From positions 2,790,001 through 2,854,000 of the forward strand of contig NC_018025.1 in NCBI RefSeq assembly GCF_000266945.1: a DNA stretch of 64,000 bases. Direction: 5' to 3'. A program made the position numbers and the translations under genes. Every line of letters begins with the position of its first letter. The first letter of the stretch is position 1. This stretch comes from Desulfomonile tiedjei DSM 6799. GTDB lineage: Bacteria; Desulfobacterota; Desulfomonilia; Desulfomonilales; Desulfomonilaceae. Below, piece by piece: positions 24,987 to 34,381 of the stretch. Under the pieces are notes generated by a model that saw nothing but the letters and a program-made list of their open reading frames with translations, was not told the DNA's origin and did no database searches.

Positions 24987-25135
24987 GTAGTCTCACCTCC
25001 GCCGCATATCATCAGGTACATGAGTATTCTGTCCATGTCAATAGCTTTCTTACGTAAAAACTGGGTCCTCAAGCTGCTGAAACAACAATCTATTCTCGTT
25101 GTCATGTCTGTCAATGGGTATACAAAATTGTCATA

Positions 25136-26266
25136 CTATATTTTACTGCCGAGAGATCCCGCGTACCCGGTAAGCTCAACATATCCCTTTCCGGCAATTT
25201 CGCTTCCTTTCTTCGTTCCTTTCACCCGGACTGCACCTTCCCAGTAGACCACCCCGGTGGACCGAATTGCAGCGAGTTCCTGGTCCGGTATGAAGGGCTC
25301 TATTTCCAAATTCAGGCCCAGCTCCGGAATCTCGATGGACCAGCGCGCAGGGTACACTGCGCCTGTTCTGGGACTTTTCCAGGTGCTCGATGGCTTAATG
25401 ACAATCTGTTCACCGGACAAATGCATCGGCTCGCCCTGGACCGGAACAAAAGTGCCGAACGGCCGCTCTGTCGTTCCATCTGCTTTGCGCATATGAAACG
25501 CCATGAGTTCCGTGCCGTCATCCATTTGTATACTGAACCAATCCCATCCAGTCTGATCAGCGAGAAGAATACTCGAGCCGAATTCATGATCCATCCATGC
25601 GAGTCCGCTCACCTCATACGTTGAGCCCTTGAACGTAATGTGTCCCCCAGCCTTCAATCGTGTAAGAGAATAATAGTATGAAGCCTGGCTTTCTGAATCT
25701 CCTTTAAGACTGTACCCGTCTTTGCCGTGCAAGACAGTCGGCTTTTCTTGAGAAAGTAACAAGTCCAGGCGGTATTCGCCTTCTTCTGCGAACAACCGCA
25801 TTCCGGATGAATCGGCTTTGACGTTCCAATCGCGTACACGCACGTCCAAGTGGCTCTCGGATGCGCGGGCAAGTCCCGGTCCCTCACGTGAAATCAGCTC
25901 GCTATGGAAGAATTCTTTGGAATCCACTTTGGTGATGGCGAAATGTGCAGGGTAAACATCTGTAACAGCCCATTGAGATCGGCGCTTTGTTTCTGCTGTC
26001 AAACCGCGACGAAAAAAGGTGAGCTGAAATCCGAACTCTCTTTTATCGGCGGTTGCGAGGTTTCCCGTGAAATACCACCACTCGGTCTTGAATTCGGGAT
26101 GTTTTCCATGATCTTTCGGGAAGCTGAACACTCTATTGGGGACAGCGCTCTTGAAACCGGTATCACCAGCAGCAACAGCCAAGCTCCAAAACAGAGAAGC
26201 GACTATCAAGAATAATGCAGAAGTGCGAATCACGGCACAGGCCTTTCGAATACGTTCAATATTCAA
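25136..26266 (-). CDS. Secreted CrtC/lipocalin-like hydrolase-family protein (COG5621 type)
   Basis: About 376 residues, with a signal peptide (h-region SALFLIVASLFWSLAVAA) and then a double lipocalin-like beta-barrel protein of the CrtC/AttH family. Conserved segments include HPEFKTEWWYFTGNL, GLAWMDHEFGSS, DQTGWDWFSIQ and the C-terminal GKGYVELTGY. Family members include carotenoid 1,2-hydratase (CrtC) and uncharacterised secreted proteins often encoded with ABC transporters, which are absent here. The TTG at 26266 is chosen because it gives a normal signal peptide; an upstream TTG at 26332 is possible. Function is not assignable beyond binding or hydration of a lipophilic molecule. Confidence 0.75.
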   Translation of the reverse strand: MNIERIRKACAVIRTSALFLIVASLFWSLAVAAGDTGFKSAVPNRVFSFPKDHGKHPEFKTEWWYFTGNLATADKREFGFQLTFFRRGLTAETKRRSQWAVTDVYPAHFAITKVDSKEFFHSELISREGPGLARASESHLDVRVRDWNVKADSSGMRLFAEEGEYRLDLLLSQEKPTVLHGKDGYSLKGDSESQASYYYSLTRLKAGGHITFKGSTYEVSGLAWMDHEFGSSILLADQTGWDWFSIQMDDGTELMAFHMRKADGTTERPFGTFVPVQGEPMHLSGEQIVIKPSSTWKSPRTGAVYPARWSIEIPELGLNLEIEPFIPDQELAAIRSTGVVYWEGAVRVKGTKKGSEIAGKGYVELTGYAGSLGSKI

Positions 26267-26444
26267 TACCTCATGTTCATACGATTTGAAAATATACCGC
26301 CCGGATCGAATTGCGACTCCGCCGGAGTTCAACTGAATTTTCTCCCTGCAAAAGCCGCTCTGTGGTATAGAAGCCGTCGAATCGGGGAGTTCCTGTGCCG
26401 TGTTGCTTTCATGTGCATGAACTGTGAGATGCGTTATACCAAAG

Positions 26445-26564
26445 TGCTTTCATAGAAGGAATATTGAGAAACCCGTTATTTTGCCGGTCCGGCAAATCTC
26501 CTTCTGACTTCGCTTCGGAGACATGCCGGGACCGGATTTGCTAGACGTTACTTCTTTGAACGCA
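26445..26564. repeat. Repeat family D, copy 1
   Basis: A 120-bp element with imperfect terminal inverted repeats (TGCTTTCATAGAAGGAA at the left; TTACTTCTTTGAACGCA at the right). The interior contains CCGGTCCGGCAAATC and GACTTCGCTTCGGAGACATG. The second copy is at 59667-59815 in the opposite orientation. It sits 47 bp upstream of the exonuclease-like gene. Confidence 0.8.
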
Positions 26565-26611
26565 CATTTGTATTACGAGAGACTCCCGAAAACAGGGCCA
26601 ACGGTTTCGCA

Positions 26612-27862
26612 ATGAGATTCATCCATGCCGCAGACATTCATCTTGGGAGACAGTTTTACGGACTCACCAGATCCAGTCCCGAGTTGGGACAATTGTTCCT
26701 CCAGGCCGGTTACTCCGCGTGGAACAACATAATCGACCATGCAGTTAAACATAAGGCTGATTTTCTTACACTTGGGGGAGACATCTTTGACGCATCCAAT
26801 GCTTCACTTCGTCCTCGAGTGGCTTTTCGGCAAGGACTGGAGCGACTGAGAGACGCTGGAATCCCCGTTTATGCGGTTCTGGGAAATCATGATCCACTTC
26901 AGACTTTTCCCGAATCACTCAGATCTCTTCCGGGCTTGATTCTGTTCGGAGCCGATCCCGAGCAAAAGGAGATTGTCCCGGGAGCAGTAATATACGGGGC
27001 AAGTTTTCCGGTTCCAGCGGTTAAGGAGAATCTGGTCGCTGCAATTCGGAGAGATCCCGGCCAGGAACTGGCTGTCGGCCTATTGCATACGAATGTATCC
27101 GGCGCTTCCGATCACGATGACTACGCTCCGTGCTCACCGGGAGATTTAAGGGCTTCGGGTATGGACATGTGGTGTCTCGGCCATGTCCATACTCCTACGA
27201 CGGTCATGGAAAATCCCCTGGTCTTGTATTCGGGGTCGTCTCAAGGAGCACACAGGAATGAAAGCGGTCCCAGAGGATGCTTTCTCATTGACCTGGAAAG
27301 AGGGCACATAGAAACCGAATTTCTCCCCACAGCAGCAGTACGATGGGAGTATCTGAATGTGGATGTCAGCGACTGCTCGAATCCGGAAGACGTGCTTGAA
27401 GCCATTGAGCAGGGTTGCTCTGCACTGGTTTCAGACCGGAACACGCTCGAAGCCCTCGTAGCGGAAATCCGTTTCGTGGGCTCGATTCCGCAGCTTAATA
27501 TTCAAGGTCTGCTTCAAGACGAGGAGTTTCGCTATGTGGTTCGCGAGCGCGTCAGTGCCCTGCCTGTGCCTGCGTTTCCATCCCGATTCGTGGATAATAC
27601 ATACTCGCAAGCCGATTCGTTGACCCGGGCTGACGGACTTCCGAGAGATCTCCAAAACCAGGCAAAACGTATTCTGGACGACCCTGAAGAGACGCGGAAG
27701 TTCGTGCATCAGATTCGGAATGAACTGGTCAAAGTAAATCAGGAATACTACAGAGATCTGCTGCATCCGGAGCGTTGGAATCAGCATCCCGAGGTTGCAT
27801 CCGAGTTCATGAATCAGGCCGTTGCACTGGTGCTCACCATGATTTCCGAAACCGCGGATTAA
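26612..27862 (+). CDS. SbcD/YhaO-like metallophosphoesterase
   Basis: A 416-residue calcineurin-like phosphoesterase. The metal-binding motifs are present in order: DIHLGR (residues 8-13), GGDIFD, GNHD and the GHVHTP pair. The N-terminal two thirds match the DNA-repair exonuclease SbcD/Mre11 class and the C-terminal part is the extended YhaO type. It lies 28 bp upstream of a large SbcC-like coiled-coil ATPase gene, the usual nuclease/ATPase pair. The predicted role is DNA-end processing in the cytoplasm. Confidence 0.9.
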   Translation: MRFIHAADIHLGRQFYGLTRSSPELGQLFLQAGYSAWNNIIDHAVKHKADFLTLGGDIFDASNASLRPRVAFRQGLERLRDAGIPVYAVLGNHDPLQTFPESLRSLPGLILFGADPEQKEIVPGAVIYGASFPVPAVKENLVAAIRRDPGQELAVGLLHTNVSGASDHDDYAPCSPGDLRASGMDMWCLGHVHTPTTVMENPLVLYSGSSQGAHRNESGPRGCFLIDLERGHIETEFLPTAAVRWEYLNVDVSDCSNPEDVLEAIEQGCSALVSDRNTLEALVAEIRFVGSIPQLNIQGLLQDEEFRYVVRERVSALPVPAFPSRFVDNTYSQADSLTRADGLPRDLQNQAKRILDDPEETRKFVHQIRNELVKVNQEYYRDLLHPERWNQHPEVASEFMNQAVALVLTMISETAD

Positions 27863-27890
27863 CCGTTCGACTGTTTGATCGACCAAAACT

Positions 27891-30800
27891 ATGTGGATTC
27901 AAGAAATAGTAATCGAACATTTTGGAGCACTGTCCCGGATTCGCGTGTCAGACCTGAAACCTGGGCTCACGGTCATTGTAGGACGGAATGAAGCTGGGAA
28001 AACCACGCTCATGGAATTCGTTCAATCGGTATTTTTTGGATTTAGAAAAAGGAATTACCGAGGGAATCCATATGAAGCTATGAACAGCAATTTTCGGAGT
28101 GGATTCCTCGTTGTCAATGACCCACAGGCAGGTGTTCTGAGAATTTCCCGCAATGAGAAACATGGGCTGAAAGAGGGTGAGCTGTCTATAACGGACAGAA
28201 ACGGTGCTCATGTCGATCCTTTCATGGTGCCCTTCTCACCGAGCGGTTTTCGGAAATATGGATACGAAAATCTGTTTGCTTTCGACCTTGACCAAATGCG
28301 TCAACTCGATCGAGAGGCCTTACGGAGCAGAATTATCACTGCTGCCCTGGGGTCGCCACGGATCAACCCGTTGAGTATTCTGGAAAAACTCAATGAACGC
28401 TCCCGCGCGTTGTGGAAGAAGCCGACTGGCGGCAGGGATTCATTGTGGAAAAACCAATCGCGCGTAGGGGAGATCAACATCAGGCTCCGGCACCTGCAGG
28501 AACGTCCCGCAGAATGTGCAACATTGAACAGGGAACTGGAAGAAGCAGGACAAAGACGCCAGGAACTGGCAGAGGTCATCAGATGCGCGGAATCCCAAAT
28601 GTCCGAACTGGAGGATGTTTTACGTTTTGAATCTGACTGGGAGCAGCTCGTGTCTTTGGAACGCAAACGAGCGGAAGTTGAGGCCGCCCAACGTTTTCCG
28701 ATCGACGGGATACCGCGTTATGAAAGCGCTCTCCAGAAATACGAAGAAGCCGATCAGGAGCGCAGCGAAGGAGAAGCACAATTACAGCATCTCGAGAGAC
28801 AACTGGAAGCGATTGCAATAGATTCAAATATTCTCGAGCACGCAGACAAGATTCTCGCGTTGTCACGCAAGGCTGCAACTCTGGCCAATGTTCCGGATGA
28901 AATAGATCAGGGGCTCTTACTCGCGGAACGATCTCGTGCCCGACGTGCGCAGGAAATTAACGGTCTCGGGCATGGCTGGGATGCGGAACGCATCCGCGGA
29001 CTAAAGCTTCCTCTTTCGCTGGAGCAGGAAATTCAGTCCTTTGTCGATACGTATCAGGATCAGCGGGAACGTATCCGAGATTTCGAGAATCGGATTGCAT
29101 CCACTCAGGATATTTCGGAATCTCTGGAAGAAAAAATCTCTGCCAAGAAAAGCGAACTGCAATTGTTACTTGGTGAAAGCGCAGGGTACCTGACGCAGAA
29201 AGACCGTGCGAAGCTGTACCAGTGCAAGAATTATTTTCAGAAAATGAGCGAGCTTGCCCATAGATCCCAGGATGAACAACGCGTATTGGATGCGCTGATC
29301 CAGGAAAAAATCGAATTATCGCAAAACCTGCAAGGATTGGAGCTACAAAATCCTCGTTCCATATCTACGCCGGTTTTTTGGATGATCGCCGTCGCAACGC
29401 TCGCAATTAGCGGCGGAATTCTCCTGTCCTCAATTATGAACGGTTCCGGTTGGATGCATGGATTTGCCGGAACGGCGGCTCTTCTCATCGCTCCAATGCT
29501 CTTCGCCTGGCGTATGAAAGAAGAGAGAGCGAGAAACATGCGCATACAGAATCAACGTGAATTGCTCATTCGGAAATCGCACTTTGTCACTTCTCGTCTG
29601 ACGGACACTGAAAAAAGACGCCGCACCTATCTTCAGGAAATCGACTCGATCAAACGGAGAATCCGCGACACTGCCCGGGAGGTGCTCGACACACCGTCAG
29701 TGAGTCTCGAAGAAATCGAGAGGGCAGAGCAACGTTCCATTGCTTCAGAAAGTGCTTTCCTCAGGTCTCAATTCTTAAAGACTTCTCTTGGCAACGATCT
29801 TGCGGAATTGGAAATCCAGAACACGAGTCGCGCCAAATTGGAAGCGCTCTTATCGGAAGAATTGCAGGAATTGACAAAGCATGACGAGAATTGGAAAATC
29901 TTCATTGCAGAATGTGGATTAGGTCCCGAATTATCAGCGGAAATCGCCATTGACTTTGTGAGAAACCTCAGGAAGATCGGCGAAGCAAACGAGCAGGCTC
30001 ATCGAGAATCCGAGGATCTGGAACGCATACAAACGCGATGGCAGGCATTTCTTCAGGAGATCCTCGATTTGGCGAATTTGATGGGCAGGCACGTGAACGA
30101 AGATCCACTGCAGACTCTCGCCCTGTGGGAATCGGAAGAGCGCAGCGTGAGAGAACTACTCTTGCAGAAGAAAGGGTGGGAAGAAAAAGCACAGGATCTC
30201 AGGACCCGCATGGATGTATTAAACTCCCGGATCGCTCATTCCCGTCAAACTATGGAGCGACTATTTGCTGCTGCAGGAGTTGCTGACGAGGAAGCCTTCA
30301 GGAAACAACATCTTCACTTTGAACAGTTCGTCAAAATATCCGGTCAGTTGGACACCATCACGGATCGGCTGACAAAAAGCATGAAATTCGCCGACCGGGA
30401 GGCTATGCATAGTTTTTACTCTGTACTGGACTTTTCTTCTCGGAAGAAGCAGGCCGCACACTTGAGAGGTGAGATCGATAACGCCAGAATGGAATCGGAA
30501 GCGCTTCTGGAACGGATCGGTAGTATCGGCGCGAGAATAGCAGCACTTGAGGCCGAGAATGAAACAGATGTGCTTCTTGCCGAAAAACAAGAGTTGTCAG
30601 CGCGGATTCATGAAGACGTAAAGGCCTTGATAACGACCAGAATCGCACATACTCTTTTGGAAAGAAGTCTGCGCGTGTACGAATTGGAGAAGCAGCCGAA
30701 AATGCTCGAACGTGCATCAGAGATCTTAAGGAGTATTACCGGTAACAAGTTCCAACGAGTGATCATGCCACTGGAAGGAACTAAAATGAAGGTCGAACGT

Positions 30801-31100
30801 GAAAACGGAACCTGGATTGATGAGGAATTCCTCAGTCGGGGCACTCTGGAGCAGTTGTATCTGGCGTTGAGATTGTCAGATCTGGAACTCTACCGGAGCG
30901 ATAAATACGTTCTACCCCTGATCATGGACGATGTTCTCGTGAATTTCGATTTTTTTCGTGCCGGGCTGACTGCTATGGAACTCGCGAAGTTTTCGGAAGA
31001 CTCAGGAATACAGGTGCTGTTTTTCACCTGTCACCCGTCGGTTGCAGCACTTTTTCCCGAACGAGTCGCGCAGAAATCACTGGATAAGAAACTGGAGTAA
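27891..31100 (+). CDS. YhaN/SbcC-like AAA coiled-coil ATPase
   Basis: A 1069-residue SMC/Rad50-type ATPase. Walker A is GRNEAGKTT (31-39). Long coiled coils flank a central hydrophobic pair of possible membrane segments (about 494-513 and 520-540; MIAVATLAISGGILLSS and HGFAGTAALLIAPMLFAW). The ABC signature-like LSRGTLEQLYLALRLSDLEL and Walker B LPLIMDDVLVNFD lie near the C-terminus. The membrane pair in place of a zinc hook is typical of YhaN rather than SbcC. It pairs with the upstream phosphoesterase. It may tether DNA-end processing to the membrane, which is an inference. Confidence 0.88.
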   Translation: MWIQEIVIEHFGALSRIRVSDLKPGLTVIVGRNEAGKTTLMEFVQSVFFGFRKRNYRGNPYEAMNSNFRSGFLVVNDPQAGVLRISRNEKHGLKEGELSITDRNGAHVDPFMVPFSPSGFRKYGYENLFAFDLDQMRQLDREALRSRIITAALGSPRINPLSILEKLNERSRALWKKPTGGRDSLWKNQSRVGEINIRLRHLQERPAECATLNRELEEAGQRRQELAEVIRCAESQMSELEDVLRFESDWEQLVSLERKRAEVEAAQRFPIDGIPRYESALQKYEEADQERSEGEAQLQHLERQLEAIAIDSNILEHADKILALSRKAATLANVPDEIDQGLLLAERSRARRAQEINGLGHGWDAERIRGLKLPLSLEQEIQSFVDTYQDQRERIRDFENRIASTQDISESLEEKISAKKSELQLLLGESAGYLTQKDRAKLYQCKNYFQKMSELAHRSQDEQRVLDALIQEKIELSQNLQGLELQNPRSISTPVFWMIAVATLAISGGILLSSIMNGSGWMHGFAGTAALLIAPMLFAWRMKEERARNMRIQNQRELLIRKSHFVTSRLTDTEKRRRTYLQEIDSIKRRIRDTAREVLDTPSVSLEEIERAEQRSIASESAFLRSQFLKTSLGNDLAELEIQNTSRAKLEALLSEELQELTKHDENWKIFIAECGLGPELSAEIAIDFVRNLRKIGEANEQAHRESEDLERIQTRWQAFLQEILDLANLMGRHVNEDPLQTLALWESEERSVRELLLQKKGWEEKAQDLRTRMDVLNSRIAHSRQTMERLFAAAGVADEEAFRKQHLHFEQFVKISGQLDTITDRLTKSMKFADREAMHSFYSVLDFSSRKKQAAHLRGEIDNARMESEALLERIGSIGARIAALEAENETDVLLAEKQELSARIHEDVKALITTRIAHTLLERSLRVYELEKQPKMLERASEILRSITGNKFQRVIMPLEGTKMKVERENGTWIDEEFLSRGTLEQLYLALRLSDLELYRSDKYVLPLIMDDVLVNFDFFRAGLTAMELAKFSEDSGIQVLFFTCHPSVAALFPERVAQKSLDKKLE

Positions 31101-31110
31101 AGGATTCACT

Positions 31111-32121
31111 ATGCTCTCGAATACGCGCTCTTTTTTGACGCCCATAATGCTTCCGATCGTTATGGCTGTCGTATTCTTAATATTTTTACCATCGATCCAG
31201 CCGAAAGCAGGTGCTCAAACTGTCAACCGCAACGGACTGAGAGACCTTCAGGAAGCTTTCAGAACGGTGGTGAAAGCCGCAAAACCGGCAGTGGTTAACG
31301 TTTCCGCGGTACGAAACGTGGCGAGTAACCAATTGGATTCAAGTCTGGATCCCTTTTTTGAGAATCATCCTTTCCGCGATCTGTTCAAAGATGAGCTTTT
31401 CAGGAGATTCTTCGGAACACCGAATCCCGGAAAACAATATCGCCAGCAAGGGATGGCTTCAGGCTTCATTTTCGACCCGCGAGGGTACATTCTAACAAAC
31501 CGTCACGTAATCGGCTCTGCAGATCAGATTGTCGTGACCCTGGAATCGGACAAAAAGTACAAAGCGCGCGTAATCGGAGCCGACAGCAAGACGGACGTGG
31601 CAGTCATAAAGATCGATGGAAGAGGTTTTCCTTCCGCACAATTGGGTGATTCTCGGACTCTCCAGGTCGGCGATTGGGTCCTGGCTATAGGGAATCCTTT
31701 CGGACTCATGAAAACCGTTACATCCGGTATCGTGAGTGCCACGGGACGGAGAGAAATGGGCATCCTCGATTATGAGGACTTCATACAAACCGATGCAGCA
31801 ATCAATCCTGGCAATTCCGGAGGTCCTCTTGTGAACATAGAAGGTCAGGTCATTGGAATGAACACAGCCATACTTTCCCGCAGCGGCGGTAGCATGGGTA
31901 TCGGTTTTGCCATTCCAATCAACATCGTGAAGAGAATTCTTGAACCTTCTATGGCAGGTAAGCTCGATCCGGGAAAACAGAAAGGAACGAGACCGGCTCA
32001 ATTGGATTCCTCTGCGGACCATGTGGACTTCTTTGACAGGTTTCTCCGTTCGGGAAGTCTCAAGGGTGAACCTACAGAGAACGTATTGCGTGGTAACCGA
32101 GCTGAGCAGAGTCTTCCATGA
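31111..32121 (+). CDS. Secreted/membrane HtrA-type serine protease lacking a PDZ domain
   Basis: A 336-residue trypsin-fold protease with an N-terminal signal/anchor (LPIVMAVVFLIFL, 14-26). The catalytic triad is visible: His132 (TNRHVIG), Asp162 (KTDVAVIKI) and Ser236 (GNSGGP). The ATG at 31111 is preferred to an upstream in-frame start because the signal sequence begins there. After the protease domain only about 70 residues remain and they do not look like a PDZ domain, unlike DegP/DegS. It is probably a periplasmic quality-control or regulatory protease. The gene starts 10 bp after the YhaN-like gene and may be co-transcribed. Confidence 0.88.
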   Translation: MLSNTRSFLTPIMLPIVMAVVFLIFLPSIQPKAGAQTVNRNGLRDLQEAFRTVVKAAKPAVVNVSAVRNVASNQLDSSLDPFFENHPFRDLFKDELFRRFFGTPNPGKQYRQQGMASGFIFDPRGYILTNRHVIGSADQIVVTLESDKKYKARVIGADSKTDVAVIKIDGRGFPSAQLGDSRTLQVGDWVLAIGNPFGLMKTVTSGIVSATGRREMGILDYEDFIQTDAAINPGNSGGPLVNIEGQVIGMNTAILSRSGGSMGIGFAIPINIVKRILEPSMAGKLDPGKQKGTRPAQLDSSADHVDFFDRFLRSGSLKGEPTENVLRGNRAEQSLP

Positions 32122-32248
32122 CCCGCTTCTTTAGGAGAAGATTTGGGCGTGCTCCGGACTGAAGTTTTGAGGCCGAGAGTAAATTTCCCTTTTCTATTTT
32201 GAATTAAAATAGTATTATTAGGCAATTGTTCCCCAATCGGAGGTTTTT

Positions 32249-32704
32249 ATGAACAAGAAGACGGCCTGTTTGGCCGCGGCTATGGTCGTATGCTTTGCGA
32301 TGATGGTCGGCGTGGCTCATTCAGAAGCCAAAGTTCCCGATTCGTTCAGGGACATTAAACTCGGTATGAACAAAGCTCAGGTTGTCGAGTTACTGCGGAA
32401 GAATCCTACCCATTTCTCCTTCGAAGATATGGGAGATGAGGTTGGAGAAATTATCCGCGGACATGATTTGTTCCGCTACGCCACATACCGTTTCGACAAG
32501 GCCGGCGTGCTCGTCGAAATCGGTTTGCAGATGCGGGAAATTATAGGCAGGGATAAATGCATCGAGACATTTAATCAGCAACACGGTCTCCAGTTGACCC
32601 CGCTGTCCAAAACCGTGGATTCGAATCATATAGTAGAGGTTCGCGACAACACTGTCATTCTGCGATTGGCAGCAGAGAAAGACATGCGGTCGGCTGCAAA
32701 ATGA
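32249..32704 (+). CDS. Small secreted protein of unknown function (BamE/SmpA-like pattern)
   Basis: A 151-residue protein with a signal peptide ending near AHSEA and the segment FRDIKLGMNKAQVVELL, reminiscent of the start of BamE/SmpA-like folds (D-x-x-x-G-M-x-x-x-x-V-x-x-x-L). No lipobox Cys is present. The RBS GGAGGTTTTT precedes the ATG. It follows the protease gene and ends at a clear terminator. The function is not recognised. Confidence 0.65.
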   Translation: MNKKTACLAAAMVVCFAMMVGVAHSEAKVPDSFRDIKLGMNKAQVVELLRKNPTHFSFEDMGDEVGEIIRGHDLFRYATYRFDKAGVLVEIGLQMREIIGRDKCIETFNQQHGLQLTPLSKTVDSNHIVEVRDNTVILRLAAEKDMRSAAK

Positions 32705-32716
32705 CGGTATTGCGAA

Positions 32717-32757
32717 CGGGTCCGGAGAAAGGTTTTCTCCGACCCGGCGCATTTTTT
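32717..32757 (+). terminator. Intrinsic terminator
   Basis: The stem CGGGTC-C-GGAGAAA pairs with TTTCTCC-GACCCG (32717-32730, 32733-32745) and is followed by ATTTTTT. It ends the plus-strand transcript carrying the small secreted protein. Confidence 0.8.
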
Positions 32758-32776
32758 GTCGATTTCGATGCAGATA

Positions 32777-33343
32777 TCAGAAATCTATTCCCTTCTGCGG
32801 CTCAATTCCCTCCCGATACGCATGTTTTATCTCTCTCACTTCGGACACTGTATTGCTGCGCTGCAGCACTTCAGGATGAGCGTCTCTTCCGGTAAGAACC
32901 AGGTGAAGAGATGGCGGTTTGCTCTCAATCAAGTCGAGAACCTGATCCAGATCCACCAGCTTGAGTTTTAAAGCATTATTTATTTCATCACATATGAGAA
33001 CATCGAACAGACCTGAGAGCATCCTCTCTTTAGCTAATGAAATCGCATATTGCGCATTCTCGCGATGTTCCGCATGAGGATACGGATTACCTTGAATCCC
33101 GCAAAAACCTTTTCCGGTCAGATGATGTTCAACCTGTGGTGCCAGGCGTTTCAAGGCTTCAATTTCTCCGGCAAATATATCGCCTTTCATGAACTGAATC
33201 ACACAGACTCTAAGTCCATGTCCTACTGACCTCAGAACGATTCCCAGGGCTGATGTTGTTTTTCCTTTGCCGTATCCGGTTATCACGACGATCAAACCAA
33301 CGTGTACTTTCGGTTCCAGCTTTTGTAGCTCGGGTGTGACCAT
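32777..33343 (-). CDS. cobO: Cob(I)alamin adenosyltransferase, CobA/BtuR type
   Basis: A 188-residue P-loop protein. The motif TGYGKGKTT (22-30), the CVIQFMKG segment, ICDEINNAL and LVLTGRDAHPEVL are diagnostic of CobA/CobO/BtuR. It transfers adenosyl from ATP to reduced corrinoids to make adenosylcobalamin. The ATG at 33343 is favoured over one at 33367 because TGGAGGGG lies just before it. Adenosyl- and methyl-corrinoid use fits the B12-radical SAM and AcsE-like genes in the window. It is convergent with the secreted-protein gene, with a terminator between them. Confidence 0.92.
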   Translation of the reverse strand: MVTPELQKLEPKVHVGLIVVITGYGKGKTTSALGIVLRSVGHGLRVCVIQFMKGDIFAGEIEALKRLAPQVEHHLTGKGFCGIQGNPYPHAEHRENAQYAISLAKERMLSGLFDVLICDEINNALKLKLVDLDQVLDLIESKPPSLHLVLTGRDAHPEVLQRSNTVSEVREIKHAYREGIEPQKGIDF

Positions 33344-33598
33344 TTGCCCCTCCATTTCATCTATCATAGTAAATGTATTGTTGCCGGTTCAAAGGAGCAA
33401 AAAATGGAAAGAGGCGAGACTCGCTTCTTTGGAGTTGAAGGAGATCGAATCGACTCATGCCATTTCGCAATTATGCACATAAGATAGCGAAGGATACCTC
33501 CAGTCTCTCAGATAATGAAAAGAAAAGCGAATCTGTATCAGATGAAATATTGAGACGATTTTTCAACAACTCGGCAACAGGAACTCCAAAAAATTCAA

Positions 33599-33964
33599 TT
33601 AGTCGTCACGAGATTCGGAAGCCTGATCTATTACGGTCTCTATTGCTTCCACCAGATAGCGAACGCCGGTATTCCCGGTGAGTATACGTTTCACTTCACG
33701 ATGCTGGTACACGGTGCCCATAACCACTACGTCCGTAATGACCCCTTCTTCCTGCCGGTACGCTGCATGACTTATTGCCGCTTCGGCTCCGATGTCGTTG
33801 TATGTCGTTTTCAAGACCCATGCTTCTTTGCCAGGAACCTCTTTGAGCAGCACATTCAGGTGTATGGCACGTTCTGCCATTACCCGGCTGTTACTCGATC
33901 CCACGCGATCCAGTTCTTTTACTGCTTCTGAAATGGAACGAAATGTCAGTTTGTGAGCCTCCAT
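33599..33964 (-). CDS. Conserved-looking cytoplasmic protein of unknown function
   Basis: A 121-residue protein with a strong ribosome-binding site (AAGGAGGATCC before ATG 33964), no signal peptide and no membrane span. The alternation of charged helices (ISEAVKELDRVGSSNSRVMAERAIHLNVLLKEV) and beta-prone stretches (ITDVVVMGTVYQHREV) looks like a small alpha/beta protein. No family is recognised. The 230-bp gap before the adenosyltransferase gene shows nothing. Confidence 0.65.
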   Translation of the reverse strand: MEAHKLTFRSISEAVKELDRVGSSNSRVMAERAIHLNVLLKEVPGKEAWVLKTTYNDIGAEAAISHAAYRQEEGVITDVVVMGTVYQHREVKRILTGNTGVRYLVEAIETVIDQASESRDD

Positions 33965-34251
33965 TGGATCCTCCTTATGTCGTGCCGCCCCAAAGGGAAT
34001 AATCCGTGGAAACGATCGGGCTCTATTCGGTATCGTGAGATACAGAGTCAAGATTGCTGAATACACAGCTCTTGTGGGCTCTTGCAGCTCTGTCTATGCC
34101 CGATGCGACCAAAATTTTGGTTGACTTTCGCGCCTTCGAGGGGGAAAATTTTTCAGACCATTCTGAATAGAATCGATTCCGAATTGAAGAGGCATTCTAA
34201 CATATGAGATTGACACTTACTATGCCATTGCTTAAGATTCAGACTGGCGCG

Positions 34252-34273
34252 GATGCATTCCCTGGAATGCATC
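34252..34273. promoter_or_regulatory. Perfect 10-bp inverted repeat, operator-like
   Basis: GATGCATTCC-CT-GGAATGCATC, a 22-bp near-palindrome 109 bp upstream of the HD-GYP gene. It has no T-run and its size suits a dimeric repressor or activator. Nothing else is evident in 33965-34381. Confidence 0.4.
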
Positions 34274-34381
34274 GTTTTACGAAAGAAGTTCAGACCTGTG
34301 CCTAGGTCGGGGAACTCATACGGATTGCAGCTTTTCATGATCCTTGAATGTAATTCATTTTGAGAGGGAGTATCTCCTCAT

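Noticed and set aside
32777-33600. Cobalamin riboswitch near the adenosyltransferase gene
   Set aside because: No B12-box-like sequence was seen upstream, and the gap of about 250 bp has no matching structure.
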